A stretch of 24,504 nt of DNA from JACCZR01 sp035296565 (GCA_035296565.1 DATHAQ010000040.1:1-24504), one strand, 5' to 3'. Shown: positions 16,248 to 22,633, numbered from the stretch's first letter. Translations and numbers: made by a program. Notes: generated by a model not told the origin, from the sequence alone.

Positions 16248-16291
16248 CCCGTTACGTGCGTGTTCTTCGCCTGTGAAGAACCTGTAAAACA
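16248..16291. promoter_or_regulatory. shared Pho-box-like array between divergent regulators
   Basis: Four 11-bp units in perfect phase: CCCGTTACGTG, CGTGTTCTTCG, CCTGTGAAGAA and CCTGTAAAACA. The last two are the best matches and resemble the units before pstS. The array lies 14 nt before the start of the receiver-less regulator (minus) and 46 nt before the start of the complete regulator (plus), so one bound array could control both. Confidence 0.65.
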
Positions 16292-16314
16292 CGGGTTTGC
16301 CCGACGAGCGCGGT

Positions 16315-16320
16315 TACACT
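16315..16320 (+). promoter_or_regulatory. candidate -10 element of the complete response regulator
   Basis: TACACT fits TANNNT and lies 17 nt before the GTG start at 16338. No -35 box is seen, and the Pho-box array ends 23 nt upstream, which is in line with an activator-dependent promoter. Confidence 0.4.
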
Positions 16321-16337
16321 CGCCACAGACGAGGATC

Positions 16338-17120
16338 GTGAACGCGTCCGACCAGGGAAACCTCCGCATCGCGATCCTCGACTCCGACTCGGGCTTCATC
16401 CGCGTCCTCGTAAACCGGGCCGAGAGGCTCGGGATCAAGCACCGCCGGCTCGGGGCACCCCCGCGGGTCGAGGAGTTCGTGGCCATGCGCGCCAACGCCC
16501 TCGTGGTCGATCTCGCCCTGCTCGGGCCAAAGGCCTGGGACTACCTCGACCGTGTGGCGGCGGCCGTGCCCACCATGGGCCTGATCGTCTGCACGGGGCG
16601 TTCCAGCGTGGGCCAGCGAGTCCGCGGCCTGCGCGCAGGCGCCGACGACTGGATCACCAAGCCGGCCCACCCCGAGGAGGTGCTCGCCCGCGTGGAGGCG
16701 GTCGTGCGTAGGCGCAAGCGCTCGGCCCCCGCGGCCGAGGTCAGCCCGGTCAGCGCGGGTGACCTGGAGGTGCGGGCCGACCAGTACCAGGCCTTCGCCG
16801 GCGGCAAGAGCGCCGAGCTGACCCGGCGCGAGTTCGAGGTGCTGCAGCTGCTCGCCGGCGCCCGCGGGCGGGTGCTTCAGCGGGAGGAGATCTACCAGGT
16901 GGTCTGGGGCTACCAGATGGCCTACGGTGACCGCTCGGTCGACGTGTTCGTGCGCAAGGTACGCCAGAAGCTCGAGGCGGTGTCGCCGGAGTGGGCATAC
17001 ATCCACACACACTTCGGTATCGGCTATCGCTTCGAGGCCGAAGGCGGGCCGCCCGTGGCCGAAGGCGGGCCGCCCGTGGCCGAGGAGCCCCGGCCGATGG
17101 TGGCCGTGCCCGAGCCCTAG
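16338..17120 (+). CDS. PhoB/OmpR-family response regulator
   Basis: A protein of 260 residues from GTG 16338, preceded by GAGG at good distance; the in-frame ATG at 16227 is rejected because it would lie across the Pho-box array. The receiver (10-125) keeps the acidic residues Asp15/Asp17, the phosphoacceptor in VVDLALLG (Asp58), Thr86 and Lys108 in ITKP, so it should be phosphorylatable. The winged helix (140-235) ends in DRSVDVFVRKVRQKL and IHTHFGIGYRFEAE. The C-terminus carries a duplicated heptapeptide (EGGPPVA) from a 21-bp tandem repeat. Position beside pstS and the Pho-box arrays suggests it is the phosphate-starvation regulator. A cognate kinase is not in the window. Confidence 0.85.
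   Translation: MNASDQGNLRIAILDSDSGFIRVLVNRAERLGIKHRRLGAPPRVEEFVAMRANALVVDLALLGPKAWDYLDRVAAAVPTMGLIVCTGRSSVGQRVRGLRAGADDWITKPAHPEEVLARVEAVVRRRKRSAPAAEVSPVSAGDLEVRADQYQAFAGGKSAELTRREFEVLQLLAGARGRVLQREEIYQVVWGYQMAYGDRSVDVFVRKVRQKLEAVSPEWAYIHTHFGIGYRFEAEGGPPVAEGGPPVAEEPRPMVAVPEP
17037..17078 (+). repeat. perfect 21-bp tandem duplication in the regulator's 3' end
   Basis: Two identical 21-bp units (17037-17057 and 17058-17078), each beginning GCCGAAGGCGGG, code for AEGGPPV twice without shifting the frame. The unit length is a multiple of three, so copy number can change without breaking the protein. Confidence 0.9.
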
Positions 17121-17123
17121 AAC

Positions 17124-17147
17124 GCCCGGCTCTAGGCGACCCCGGGC
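17124..17147 (+). terminator. possible hairpin after the response regulator
   Basis: GCCCGG at 17124-17129 can pair with CCGGGC at 17142-17147 across a 12-nt loop, starting 4 nt after the stop. There is no T-tract, so a terminator function is only possible. Confidence 0.3.
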
Positions 17148-17287
17148 CACTGCCGGATTGCTGGCGGAATCGGCCAGTTAAGCGGGGCGGTTCGCGAGGA
17201 GGCCAAGCCTGCCTGGCCCTCGGCCGAGGTGGGGCGGGCTCCGTGCGCGTGGCCGCCTGGCGCCTGACGGTTGCCATACTGGGCGAG

Positions 17288-17857
17288 ATGCGCTCGGCGC
17301 CCATGCGGGCCACCGCGCTGGTCATCGCGGCCGCATTGGCGCTGCACGAGCTGCGCTACCTGATCGCCGGGCACCCTGACGGCGACGGCTTCGACGCCGC
17401 GCACGGCTACCTGCCGCTGCTCACCGGCGCCGCGGCACTGCTGCTCGGGGTCGCGGCGGCCATGCTTTTGCGGGCGCTCGCCTTCGCCCGGCAGACTGGC
17501 GCGGGCGCCGGACGGCTGGCTTCTCTCCGACGCACCTGGGCGCCGGCTACCGGCGCGCTCCTGACTCTGCACTTCGGCCAGGAGCTGGTCGAGCTGACTC
17601 TCAGCGGCGCCCCGCTCGCCTCCTTGGCGGCCGACGGCGCGCCCTTGGTGCTGCCACTGGCCGCCCTCGGCGGTCTCCTGGTGGCGCTGGGGTTGTGCGG
17701 TGCCCGGCGCGCGCTGTTTATCGCGGCCGCCCGTACCCGCCGGCCGCGACGCGGGCCCGCTCCGGCTCGCCGCGTCCCGCCGCTTCCCGTGCTGCGCCCC
17801 TCGGCGCCGCCGCTCGCGCTGCACTTCTCCCAGCGCGCTCCGCCGGTCGCGGCCTAG
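17288..17857 (+). CDS. small polytopic membrane protein, unknown function
   Basis: I do not recognise this family. From ATG 17288 the protein has 189 residues with about four transmembrane helices: ATALVIAAALALHELRYLIAG, a second at GYLPLLTGAAALLLGVAAAMLL, a third around TWAPATGALLTLHFGQELVEL, and a fourth at GAPLVLPLAALGGLLVALGLCG. The polar motifs HELRY in the first and HFGQELVE in the third, both near the membrane, look like paired functional residues. The last 40 residues are Arg/Pro-rich and probably cytoplasmic. GTG 17243 is an alternative start. A CATACT sequence at 17275-17280, seven bases before the ATG, could be a -10 element giving an almost leaderless mRNA. It lies 32 nt upstream of the cupredoxin-like gene and may belong with it. 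Confidence 0.6.
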   Translation: MRSAPMRATALVIAAALALHELRYLIAGHPDGDGFDAAHGYLPLLTGAAALLLGVAAAMLLRALAFARQTGAGAGRLASLRRTWAPATGALLTLHFGQELVELTLSGAPLASLAADGAPLVLPLAALGGLLVALGLCGARRALFIAAARTRRPRRGPAPARRVPPLPVLRPSAPPLALHFSQRAPPVAA

Positions 17858-17889
17858 CCCGCGCCGTAGAGCGAGACAGGAGGTATCCC

Positions 17890-18315
17890 ATGTCCAGGAA
17901 CCAGCGCCTGGGACTGATCGCGGCGGCCGTTGTCGTGCTCGTCGTCGCCTTCGTGCTCATCAGGCCCGGCGAGCAGGAAGACCCCGCGCCGCCGAAATTC
18001 AAGACGACACAGCCCGAGACCCAGACGGCCGAGGCCAAGCCCGGCCCGCCTCCCGTGCCCGTGGTCGACATGCGCGACGGCAAGCCCGCCGGCGGGGCGA
18101 AGACGTTCGAGTTCCGCCCCGGCGACTCCGCGCGCATCGACGTCAGGTCGAACCAGCCCGCGGAGATCCACCTGCACGGCTATGACATAGAGAAGTCCGT
18201 CCAGCCGGGCAAGACGACCACGGTCCGCTTCAGGGCCGACATCGACGGCATCTTCGAGCTGGAGGACCACGACAGCGACCAGGAGCTGGCCCGCATCAGG
18301 GTCAACCCGCGGTGA
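17890..18315 (+). CDS. membrane-anchored cupredoxin-like protein
   Basis: A protein of 141 residues from ATG 17890, with a strong AGGAGGT ribosome site. An N-terminal transmembrane anchor (residues 7-24) is followed by a Pro/Thr/Glu-rich linker and a beta-sandwich resembling the cupredoxin_1 group: FEFRPGDSARIDVRSNQPAEIHLHGYDIEKSVQPGKTTTVRFRADIDGIFELEDH. His94, His96 and His127 could bind metal, but the Cys and Met of a type 1 blue copper site are absent, so electron transfer is unlikely. The domain should lie outside the cell membrane. Its stop overlaps the next gene's start as GTGA, implying translation together with the large membrane protein. Confidence 0.75.
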   Translation: MSRNQRLGLIAAAVVVLVVAFVLIRPGEQEDPAPPKFKTTQPETQTAEAKPGPPPVPVVDMRDGKPAGGAKTFEFRPGDSARIDVRSNQPAEIHLHGYDIEKSVQPGKTTTVRFRADIDGIFELEDHDSDQELARIRVNPR

Positions 18316-19685
18316 CGCTCCCGATCGCACACGGCATCGCGCAGCGGGCCGACCTGCCGATCACGCTCGGGCTGTTCCTGTTCGGCTCGGTGGTGGTCTT
18401 GGTGGTGTCGTTCGTCGCGCTGGCGGTCCTGTGGCGTCGCCCCCTGTTCGAGCCCTACCCCTGGCGGCCCCTGAGCGGGTTCTTGAGCCGCGTGCTCAGC
18501 AGCCGGCCGGTGGAGATCCTGTGCGGCGCGACCGGCGTCGCCCTGCTCGGGCTGGTGATCTACGCCGGTCTCAAGGGCCAGCAGACCGCGGCCGCGAACT
18601 TCACGCCCACCTTCGTCTACGTGATCTTCTGGGTCGGCATGGTGGCGGCGAGCATCCTGTTCGGGGATGTCTACCGCGCGTTCAACCCGTGGCGGGCCAT
18701 CGGGCGCGCGGTGGCTTTCGTGGCGCGCCTGGCCACGCGCGGCGAGTTGCCGCCGCCGCTGGCCTACCCGCGGCGCCTCGGCTACTGGCCGGCTGCGACG
18801 GGCCTCGTGGCCTTCACCGCCCTTGAGCTCGTCAATTCGACGCCCGACGACCCGTCCACGGTGGCCATCGCGACGCTCGTCTACTCGGTACTGACCTTCA
18901 TCGGGATGGCCCTCTACGGCGTGGACGCGTGGACGACCCGTGGCGAGGCCTTCTCGGTGTACTTCAACCTCTTCTCGCGGCTGGCGATCTTCGAGACGCG
19001 CGAGGGAGTGCTCGGACTGCGGCCTCCGCTTGCCGGCCTCACGCGGATCCAACCCGGCAGCGGCCTCGTTCTCGTAGTGGCGGCGATGATCGGGACCGTC
19101 AGCTTCGACGGGCTGAGCGAGACAGGCCTGTGGGTGGACATCGGCGGGGCGCTCGGCGACCTCTTCGGCTCGCTGGGCCTCTCGTCGGAGACGGCGTTCG
19201 AGGTCTCGAACGCGGTGGGCCTAGTGGCCATGGTCGCGCTCGTGTTCGCCCTCTACCGCCTCGGCATCGCGGGCATGAAGATCCTCGACGAGCGCCGCCC
19301 GGCTGGGCAGCTGGCGGACTGGTTCGTGCCGTCGCTGGTCCCGATCGCGCTCGCCTATGTGGGCGCCCACTACCTGACGCTGCTGGCCTTCCAGGGCCAG
19401 GCCATGACCTACCTGGCCTCGGACCCCCTCGGCGAAGGCGCAGACCTGTTCGGCACCGCGGAGGTCGGCATCTCCTACTTCATGGGAGCGCGGCTGATCC
19501 AGTGGCTCTGGGTCGCGCTGGTGGTCGGCGGCCACGTCGCGGCCCTGGCGTTGGCGCACGACCGCGCGCTCGTCGTCTACCGCGACGAGCAGGACAAGGT
19601 GGTGCCCTCCCAGCTCTGGATGCTCGCGGTGATGATCCTGTTCACCATCAGCGCGCTGCTGCTACTCCTATCGAGCAACGCATGA
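18312..19685 (+). CDS. large polytopic membrane protein, function uncertain
   Basis: A protein of 457 residues from GTG 18312, overlapping the preceding stop (GTGA). About ten to eleven transmembrane helices are visible, for example LFLFGSVVVLVVSFVALAVLW at the start and LWMLAVMILFTISALLLLLSS at the end. Conserved-looking polar blocks are GDVYRAFNPWRAIGRA, YGVDAWTTRGEAFSVYFNLFSRLAIFE and IQWLWVALVVGGHVAALALAHDRAL. The overall pattern recalls proteins labelled fenitrothion hydrolase-like in actinobacterial genomes, but I am not sure of this, and that label says little about the native role. Its constant neighbours, a cupredoxin-like protein and a one-helix protein, suggest a membrane complex, perhaps for metal or redox handling. 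This is inference. Confidence 0.75.
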   Translation: MTLPIAHGIAQRADLPITLGLFLFGSVVVLVVSFVALAVLWRRPLFEPYPWRPLSGFLSRVLSSRPVEILCGATGVALLGLVIYAGLKGQQTAAANFTPTFVYVIFWVGMVAASILFGDVYRAFNPWRAIGRAVAFVARLATRGELPPPLAYPRRLGYWPAATGLVAFTALELVNSTPDDPSTVAIATLVYSVLTFIGMALYGVDAWTTRGEAFSVYFNLFSRLAIFETREGVLGLRPPLAGLTRIQPGSGLVLVVAAMIGTVSFDGLSETGLWVDIGGALGDLFGSLGLSSETAFEVSNAVGLVAMVALVFALYRLGIAGMKILDERRPAGQLADWFVPSLVPIALAYVGAHYLTLLAFQGQAMTYLASDPLGEGADLFGTAEVGISYFMGARLIQWLWVALVVGGHVAALALAHDRALVVYRDEQDKVVPSQLWMLAVMILFTISALLLLLSSNA

Positions 19686-19834
19686 CGTTCGTCATCGCTC
19701 ACGCAGGACACTGGCTGGTGACCATCGCGTACTTCATCCCGGTGATCGGCTTCATGGCCTGGCTGGCGGTGGCCCAGCTCAGGGCGAGGCGTCAACGCGA
19801 GCGACCGGATTCGGACCGTCGACCCCCGGGGTGA
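19682..19834 (+). CDS. one-helix membrane miniprotein
   Basis: A protein of 50 residues from ATG 19682, overlapping the previous stop as ATGA. It reads MTFVIAHAGHWLVTIAYFIP and continues through one hydrophobic helix to a very basic tail (RARRQRERPDSDRRPPG). Translational coupling to the large membrane protein supports it being real, perhaps as a small subunit of that complex. His7 and His10 lie at the outer edge of the helix. The last codons lie inside the left copy of an imperfect direct repeat. Confidence 0.65.
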   Translation: MTFVIAHAGHWLVTIAYFIPVIGFMAWLAVAQLRARRQRERPDSDRRPPG

Positions 19835-19849
19835 CAGGCGCTCAGACGG
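19796..19849 (+). repeat. imperfect direct repeat, left copy
   Basis: Begins with CGCGAGCGACCGGATTCGGA and ends in GACGG. It resembles 20615-20666 over its whole length with scattered mismatches and small gaps. This copy covers the end and the stop codon of the one-helix miniprotein gene. Confidence 0.6.
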
Positions 19850-19855
19850 TGACCC

Positions 19856-20257
19856 CTACTCCGACAGCCCAGCGGCCGTCAGGGCTTCCTGCTTGGTCTG
19901 GTAGAGCGTGAGCGAGGTCTGCTGGCCGCCTCGGATCGTGATCAGCCAGGCGCTTCGAGCCTGAACCTCGACACCGTCTCGGCCACGTAGGTAGGTGATG
20001 TTCTCGGCGACCAGCACCCCGTCCTCGACCTCCACGAGGTCCAGCAGCTCAACCCGGAAGTCTTCGAAGGCCTCCCGGAATCGCTCGGCGAACGCCTGGA
20101 TATCGGCGTGGCCCCGATAGACGCGCGCCTCCAGTCCGCGGGAGTTGGTCCAGTCCACCACGGCGTCGGGCGCCCAGTTCTCCAGAAAACCTTCGAAGTC
20201 ACCACGGCTGAACGCCTCGGTCCCCCGACGCACCCGCTCCACGTTCTCCTGCGACAT
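19856..20257 (-). CDS. NTF2/SnoaL-like protein (MSQENVE family)
   Basis: A protein of 133 residues from ATG 20257; an in-frame extension to 20314 is rejected since MSQENVERVRRG is the standard beginning of this family. It is one NTF2-like cone: EAFSRGDFEGFLENWAPDAVVDWTNS, VYRGHADIQAFAERFREAFEDFRVELLDLVEVEDGVLV and a C-terminal KQEALTAAGLSE ending in TAG. Such proteins are strongly expanded in Thermoleophilia; most lack an assigned reaction but the fold is used by ketosteroid isomerases and polyketide cyclases. No strong catalytic dyad could be named. It is convergent with the miniprotein gene and divergent from 20326. Confidence 0.85.
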   Translation of the reverse strand: MSQENVERVRRGTEAFSRGDFEGFLENWAPDAVVDWTNSRGLEARVYRGHADIQAFAERFREAFEDFRVELLDLVEVEDGVLVAENITYLRGRDGVEVQARSAWLITIRGGQQTSLTLYQTKQEALTAAGLSE

Positions 20258-20325
20258 CGCCCGCCCATTATCCCGGCGCCGGCTAAGGGGTAGGGTCGGA
20301 CGACCCCGAGCCACGGAGGATCGCG

Positions 20326-20604
20326 ATGAGCGTCCTGATCCGCTTCGCCCCCACCTCTACGACCACCACGGAACAGTACGACGAGACGATCAGACGACTT
20401 CAGGACGTTGGGGAATTCCCGCCGGACGGTATGGAGTACCACGTGTGCTTTCTCGTCGACGGGAACCTCCGAGTCAGCGAGATCTGGGATTCGCGCGAGC
20501 AGCTCGACGCGTTCGGGCAGCGCCTCATGCCCGTACTCGAGGAAGTAGGGATCGATCCCGGCGAGCCCGAGATCCTCGATATCCACAACGTCGTCCGGCG
20601 GTAG
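20326..20604 (+). CDS. small ferredoxin-fold-like protein (ABM-like)
   Basis: A protein of 92 residues from ATG 20326, with GGAGG as ribosome site. The pattern VLIRFAPTSTTTTEQYDETIRRLQD, then GMEYHVCFLVDGNLRVSEIWDSREQLDAFGQRLMPVLEEVGI and PEILDIHNVV, is that of a dimeric alpha-beta barrel similar to antibiotic-biosynthesis monooxygenase (ABM) domains. The EIWDSREQLDAF block is the best match. A specific reaction cannot be given. It lies divergent from the NTF2-like gene across 68 nt, and both are enclosed by the two copies of the imperfect direct repeat. Confidence 0.75.
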   Translation: MSVLIRFAPTSTTTTEQYDETIRRLQDVGEFPPDGMEYHVCFLVDGNLRVSEIWDSREQLDAFGQRLMPVLEEVGIDPGEPEILDIHNVVRR

Positions 20605-20614
20605 ATCTCAGCAG

Positions 20615-20666
20615 CGCGAGCGACCGGACTCGAACCGGCCACTCGGCGTGACGGGCCGCTCGACGG
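20615..20666 (+). repeat. imperfect direct repeat, right copy
   Basis: Matches 19796-19849 with mismatches and small gaps, and starts 10 nt after the stop of the small ferredoxin-fold gene. On the minus strand it contains GCCGGTTCGAGTCCGGT, which folds as a tRNA T-arm (5-bp stem, TTCGAGT loop) followed by CGCTCGC, but no D-arm or anticodon arm is seen upstream. Confidence 0.55.
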
Positions 20667-20833
20667 CCGGCGACCTAGGACGCCTGGGTCGGTTCCGCGA
20701 GAGAGTGAAGGCGATCCTGGTCGAGATGCGCGTTTCGCGCCGCTCGGTTCAGTCCCGCATATGGGGGGCTACCCCGTAACAAGGACCCGAAACCGCCGCC
20801 CATCGCGGCCTTGTGGTTCATGGCCTTGCGGTA

Positions 20834-20863
20834 CTCCGACAATCCGACGGCTTCGAGGGCTTT
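20834..20863 (-). pseudogene. relic of an NTF2-like (AAGLSE) gene tail
   Basis: On the minus strand ten codons read KALEAVGLSE, the typical C-terminus of the MSQENVE/AAGLSE family, followed by TAC where family members have TAG. Sequence before it does not resemble the rest of the NTF2 domain. It could be a leftover of a deleted family member, or chance. Confidence 0.35.
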
Positions 20864-20915
20864 TCCGCCGGGGGGGACCCCGAGCGCCTGCGGGAAGACC
20901 GCCAAGGTGAGAGGC

Positions 20916-20956
20916 CCGCCAGCTCATGCGCTTTCCTCACAGCACAGAGCTGGCGG
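20916..20956 (-). terminator. 10-bp hairpin downstream of the secreted peptide gene
   Basis: CCGCCAGCTC (20916-20925) pairs perfectly with GAGCTGGCGG (20947-20956), enclosing 21 nt. It starts 29 nt after the stop of the peptide gene on the minus strand. No T-tract follows, which is common for high-GC actinobacterial terminators. Confidence 0.45.
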
Positions 20957-20985
20957 ACCTGGCCCGAAGACGTGGTTCCTCCGGC

Positions 20986-21138
20986 CTACTGCGGGTGAGG
21001 CGTGGCCCCGCTTGATACGGCGTTTCCGTGCGCGTTGGCGCCGTGCGATTTCGAGACCCCGTTGCCCTGACCGGCAAAGGCAGTCGGGGCGGCGACGAAT
21101 AGGGCGCCTGCTGCGAGCAATGCAGCGAGCTTCTTCAC
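20986..21138 (-). CDS. small secreted peptide with signal sequence
   Basis: A protein of 50 residues from GTG 21138, with GGAAGGGAGGTG as a strong ribosome site 5-6 nt upstream. The start MKKLAALLAAGALFVAAPTA followed by FAGQG is a textbook signal peptide: two Lys, a hydrophobic core and an AFA cleavage site after residue 22. The mature 28 residues (GQGNGVSKSHGANAHGNAVS and then SGATPHPQ) are rich in Gly, Asn, Ser and His, with three His, no Cys and no acidic residue. I do not recognise the family. A role as an extracellular or cell-wall peptide, perhaps metal-binding through His, is possible. It is followed by a hairpin that may end its transcript. Confidence 0.65.
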   Translation of the reverse strand: MKKLAALLAAGALFVAAPTAFAGQGNGVSKSHGANAHGNAVSSGATPHPQ

Positions 21139-21397
21139 GCGATTCACCTCCCTTCCTTGGGCTGGTTGCGGCGAGCCTCCCCCGGAACGGGTGACCCGAC
21201 CAGCGAGCTGTGGGCGTAGTGGCGATGGGTGACCCCGACCGTGGGCTGTCCCCGCGGGACGTGCGGTGAGCAGGCCCTCCCGGAGAGGTGGTCATGCGCG
21301 AACCACGCGCGCCGCATTGACGAGAGAGGCCGTCAGCGACGAGAGGCGCAGCAGCGGCTCGACCGCAAGCCCCCTAACGAGAGGGCAGCGTGACGTC

Positions 21398-22513
21398 CTA
21401 CTCCGACAGCCCCGCGGCCTTGAAAGCCTCCCGGTGATCGAAGAAGGGCTGCTCGCGGATCAACTGTCCTTCCGACAGCGTGTAGAGGACCGCCCAATCG
21501 GTATCGACAGCAGCGCCGCTGCTCAGCCCCGTGCCTTCGATCCGGCCGACGAACAGAACACGTTCGCCAAGGTCCAGCATTTCCGTGGGCAGGAATCGCA
21601 TCTCGCCCCATTCCGCAGTCCATTTCCGCTGGTAGTCGAAGCGTGCTTCGCGGCCGCGGTAGACGGGGTCGAACCCCATGGCGACAAGAGGGGCAGGGGT
21701 GATGATCTCGACGTCTGGGTGGTAGATCAGGAAGCTCGACTCGAAGTCTCCGCGATTGATCGCAGCGAAGCCGGTCTGGGCGGCGCGAAGAATGACTCCC
21801 CGTCGCAGCCGAGACCCTGGTGGAAGCCGCCAAGCCACTCGCGTCACGGGTATTACGACCCGCCGGAAGCGTAGGAAGATCCGCTCGTCCAGACCACGGC
21901 GGGAGCGGGACTTCAGGGCGATGGGCTGTCGCACGAGCTCCACGTTCTCCGACATCGCCTGCTCCGACAGCCCCGCGGCTTCGAGGACCTTTTGCCAGCC
22001 GTTTCCTTCGATCAGGAAGTCTTGACGTTTGATCCTTCCGCGCGGCGAGAGGTGGTACACGCTTCCGGCACCGTTCACCGTGACCTCCACCCCGCTGACT
22101 CGTCCGCGTGCTGTGAGATCGAGTTGGACCACCACCGTTCGTTTGCCCGCGACCAGCACTGTCCCTACGGCCCACGACCAGTCGCTCCAGGCGTCCTCCA
22201 ACTCCACGAACAAGTCGCGGTATTCCTCCAAGCCGCGGTAGCAGTCCTTCGTCGAGACCAATTCGAGCCCGCTGACCCAGACCTCGGCATCGGGCTCATA
22301 GGCCAGCGGCCCCACCGCGTCAGGATCGTTTCGGTTGATCGCGTCAAAGCCGCGTCTGAACGACCACTCGGTCAGCCGTGTCCTCAGCGCCGAGCCCGGC
22401 CGAAGACGCACCAACCAAGCAATAAAGAAGTGCGCGAGCCACGGCAGTCGAACCAGCACGCGGTCGGGCAGGGGCCGGGGACGACGGGTGGTCACGCTGT
22501 TCTCCTGCGACAT
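21398..22513 (-). CDS. tandem double NTF2/SnoaL-like protein (gene fusion)
   Basis: A protein of 371 residues from ATG 22513 (MSQENS); an extension to 22621 is less likely. It consists of two NTF2-like halves of almost equal size. Half 1 (1-186) has a basic, hydrophobic N-terminal extension, GFDAINRNDPDAVGPLAYEPDAEVWVSG and ends KVLEAAGLSE. Half 2 begins at Met187 as MSENVELVRQ, has GFAAINRGDFESSFLIYHPDVEII and ends FKAAGLSE before TAG. Each half thus keeps the start and end signatures of an independent family member, joined by CAG-GCG-ATG. The internal ATG (21955) still has GGAG 6 nt upstream, so the second half might also be made separately (185 residues). The role is unknown. Confidence 0.8.
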   Translation of the reverse strand: MSQENSVTTRRPRPLPDRVLVRLPWLAHFFIAWLVRLRPGSALRTRLTEWSFRRGFDAINRNDPDAVGPLAYEPDAEVWVSGLELVSTKDCYRGLEEYRDLFVELEDAWSDWSWAVGTVLVAGKRTVVVQLDLTARGRVSGVEVTVNGAGSVYHLSPRGRIKRQDFLIEGNGWQKVLEAAGLSEQAMSENVELVRQPIALKSRSRRGLDERIFLRFRRVVIPVTRVAWRLPPGSRLRRGVILRAAQTGFAAINRGDFESSFLIYHPDVEIITPAPLVAMGFDPVYRGREARFDYQRKWTAEWGEMRFLPTEMLDLGERVLFVGRIEGTGLSSGAAVDTDWAVLYTLSEGQLIREQPFFDHREAFKAAGLSE

Positions 22514-22633
22514 CGCGTACCCAGTATCCCCGGCACGCGTGGGGGTGGGGACACCGGAGTCAAGAACGGCGACAGGACACCGCCTGTCCCGGTTCCCGCG
22601 ATAAAAATCGAAGCGACGCACCTAGGTCGGGCG

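Larger units (their letters stand above)
20605..20985. other. gene-poor stretch with repeat copy, family relic and hairpin
   Basis: I see no convincing gene here. The stretch holds the right copy of the direct repeat (20615-20666), a short minus-strand relic of the NTF2 family C-terminus (20834-20863) and a 10-bp hairpin (20916-20956). An open minus-strand frame at 20675-20905 contains the relic but otherwise resembles no family I recognise. Confidence 0.55.

Noticed and set aside
20615..20700. tRNA gene on the minus strand
   Set aside because: Only a T-arm and a 3' acceptor-like strand can be drawn. No D-arm, anticodon arm or matching 5' acceptor strand is visible at the needed distance, so it is treated as part of the direct repeat.
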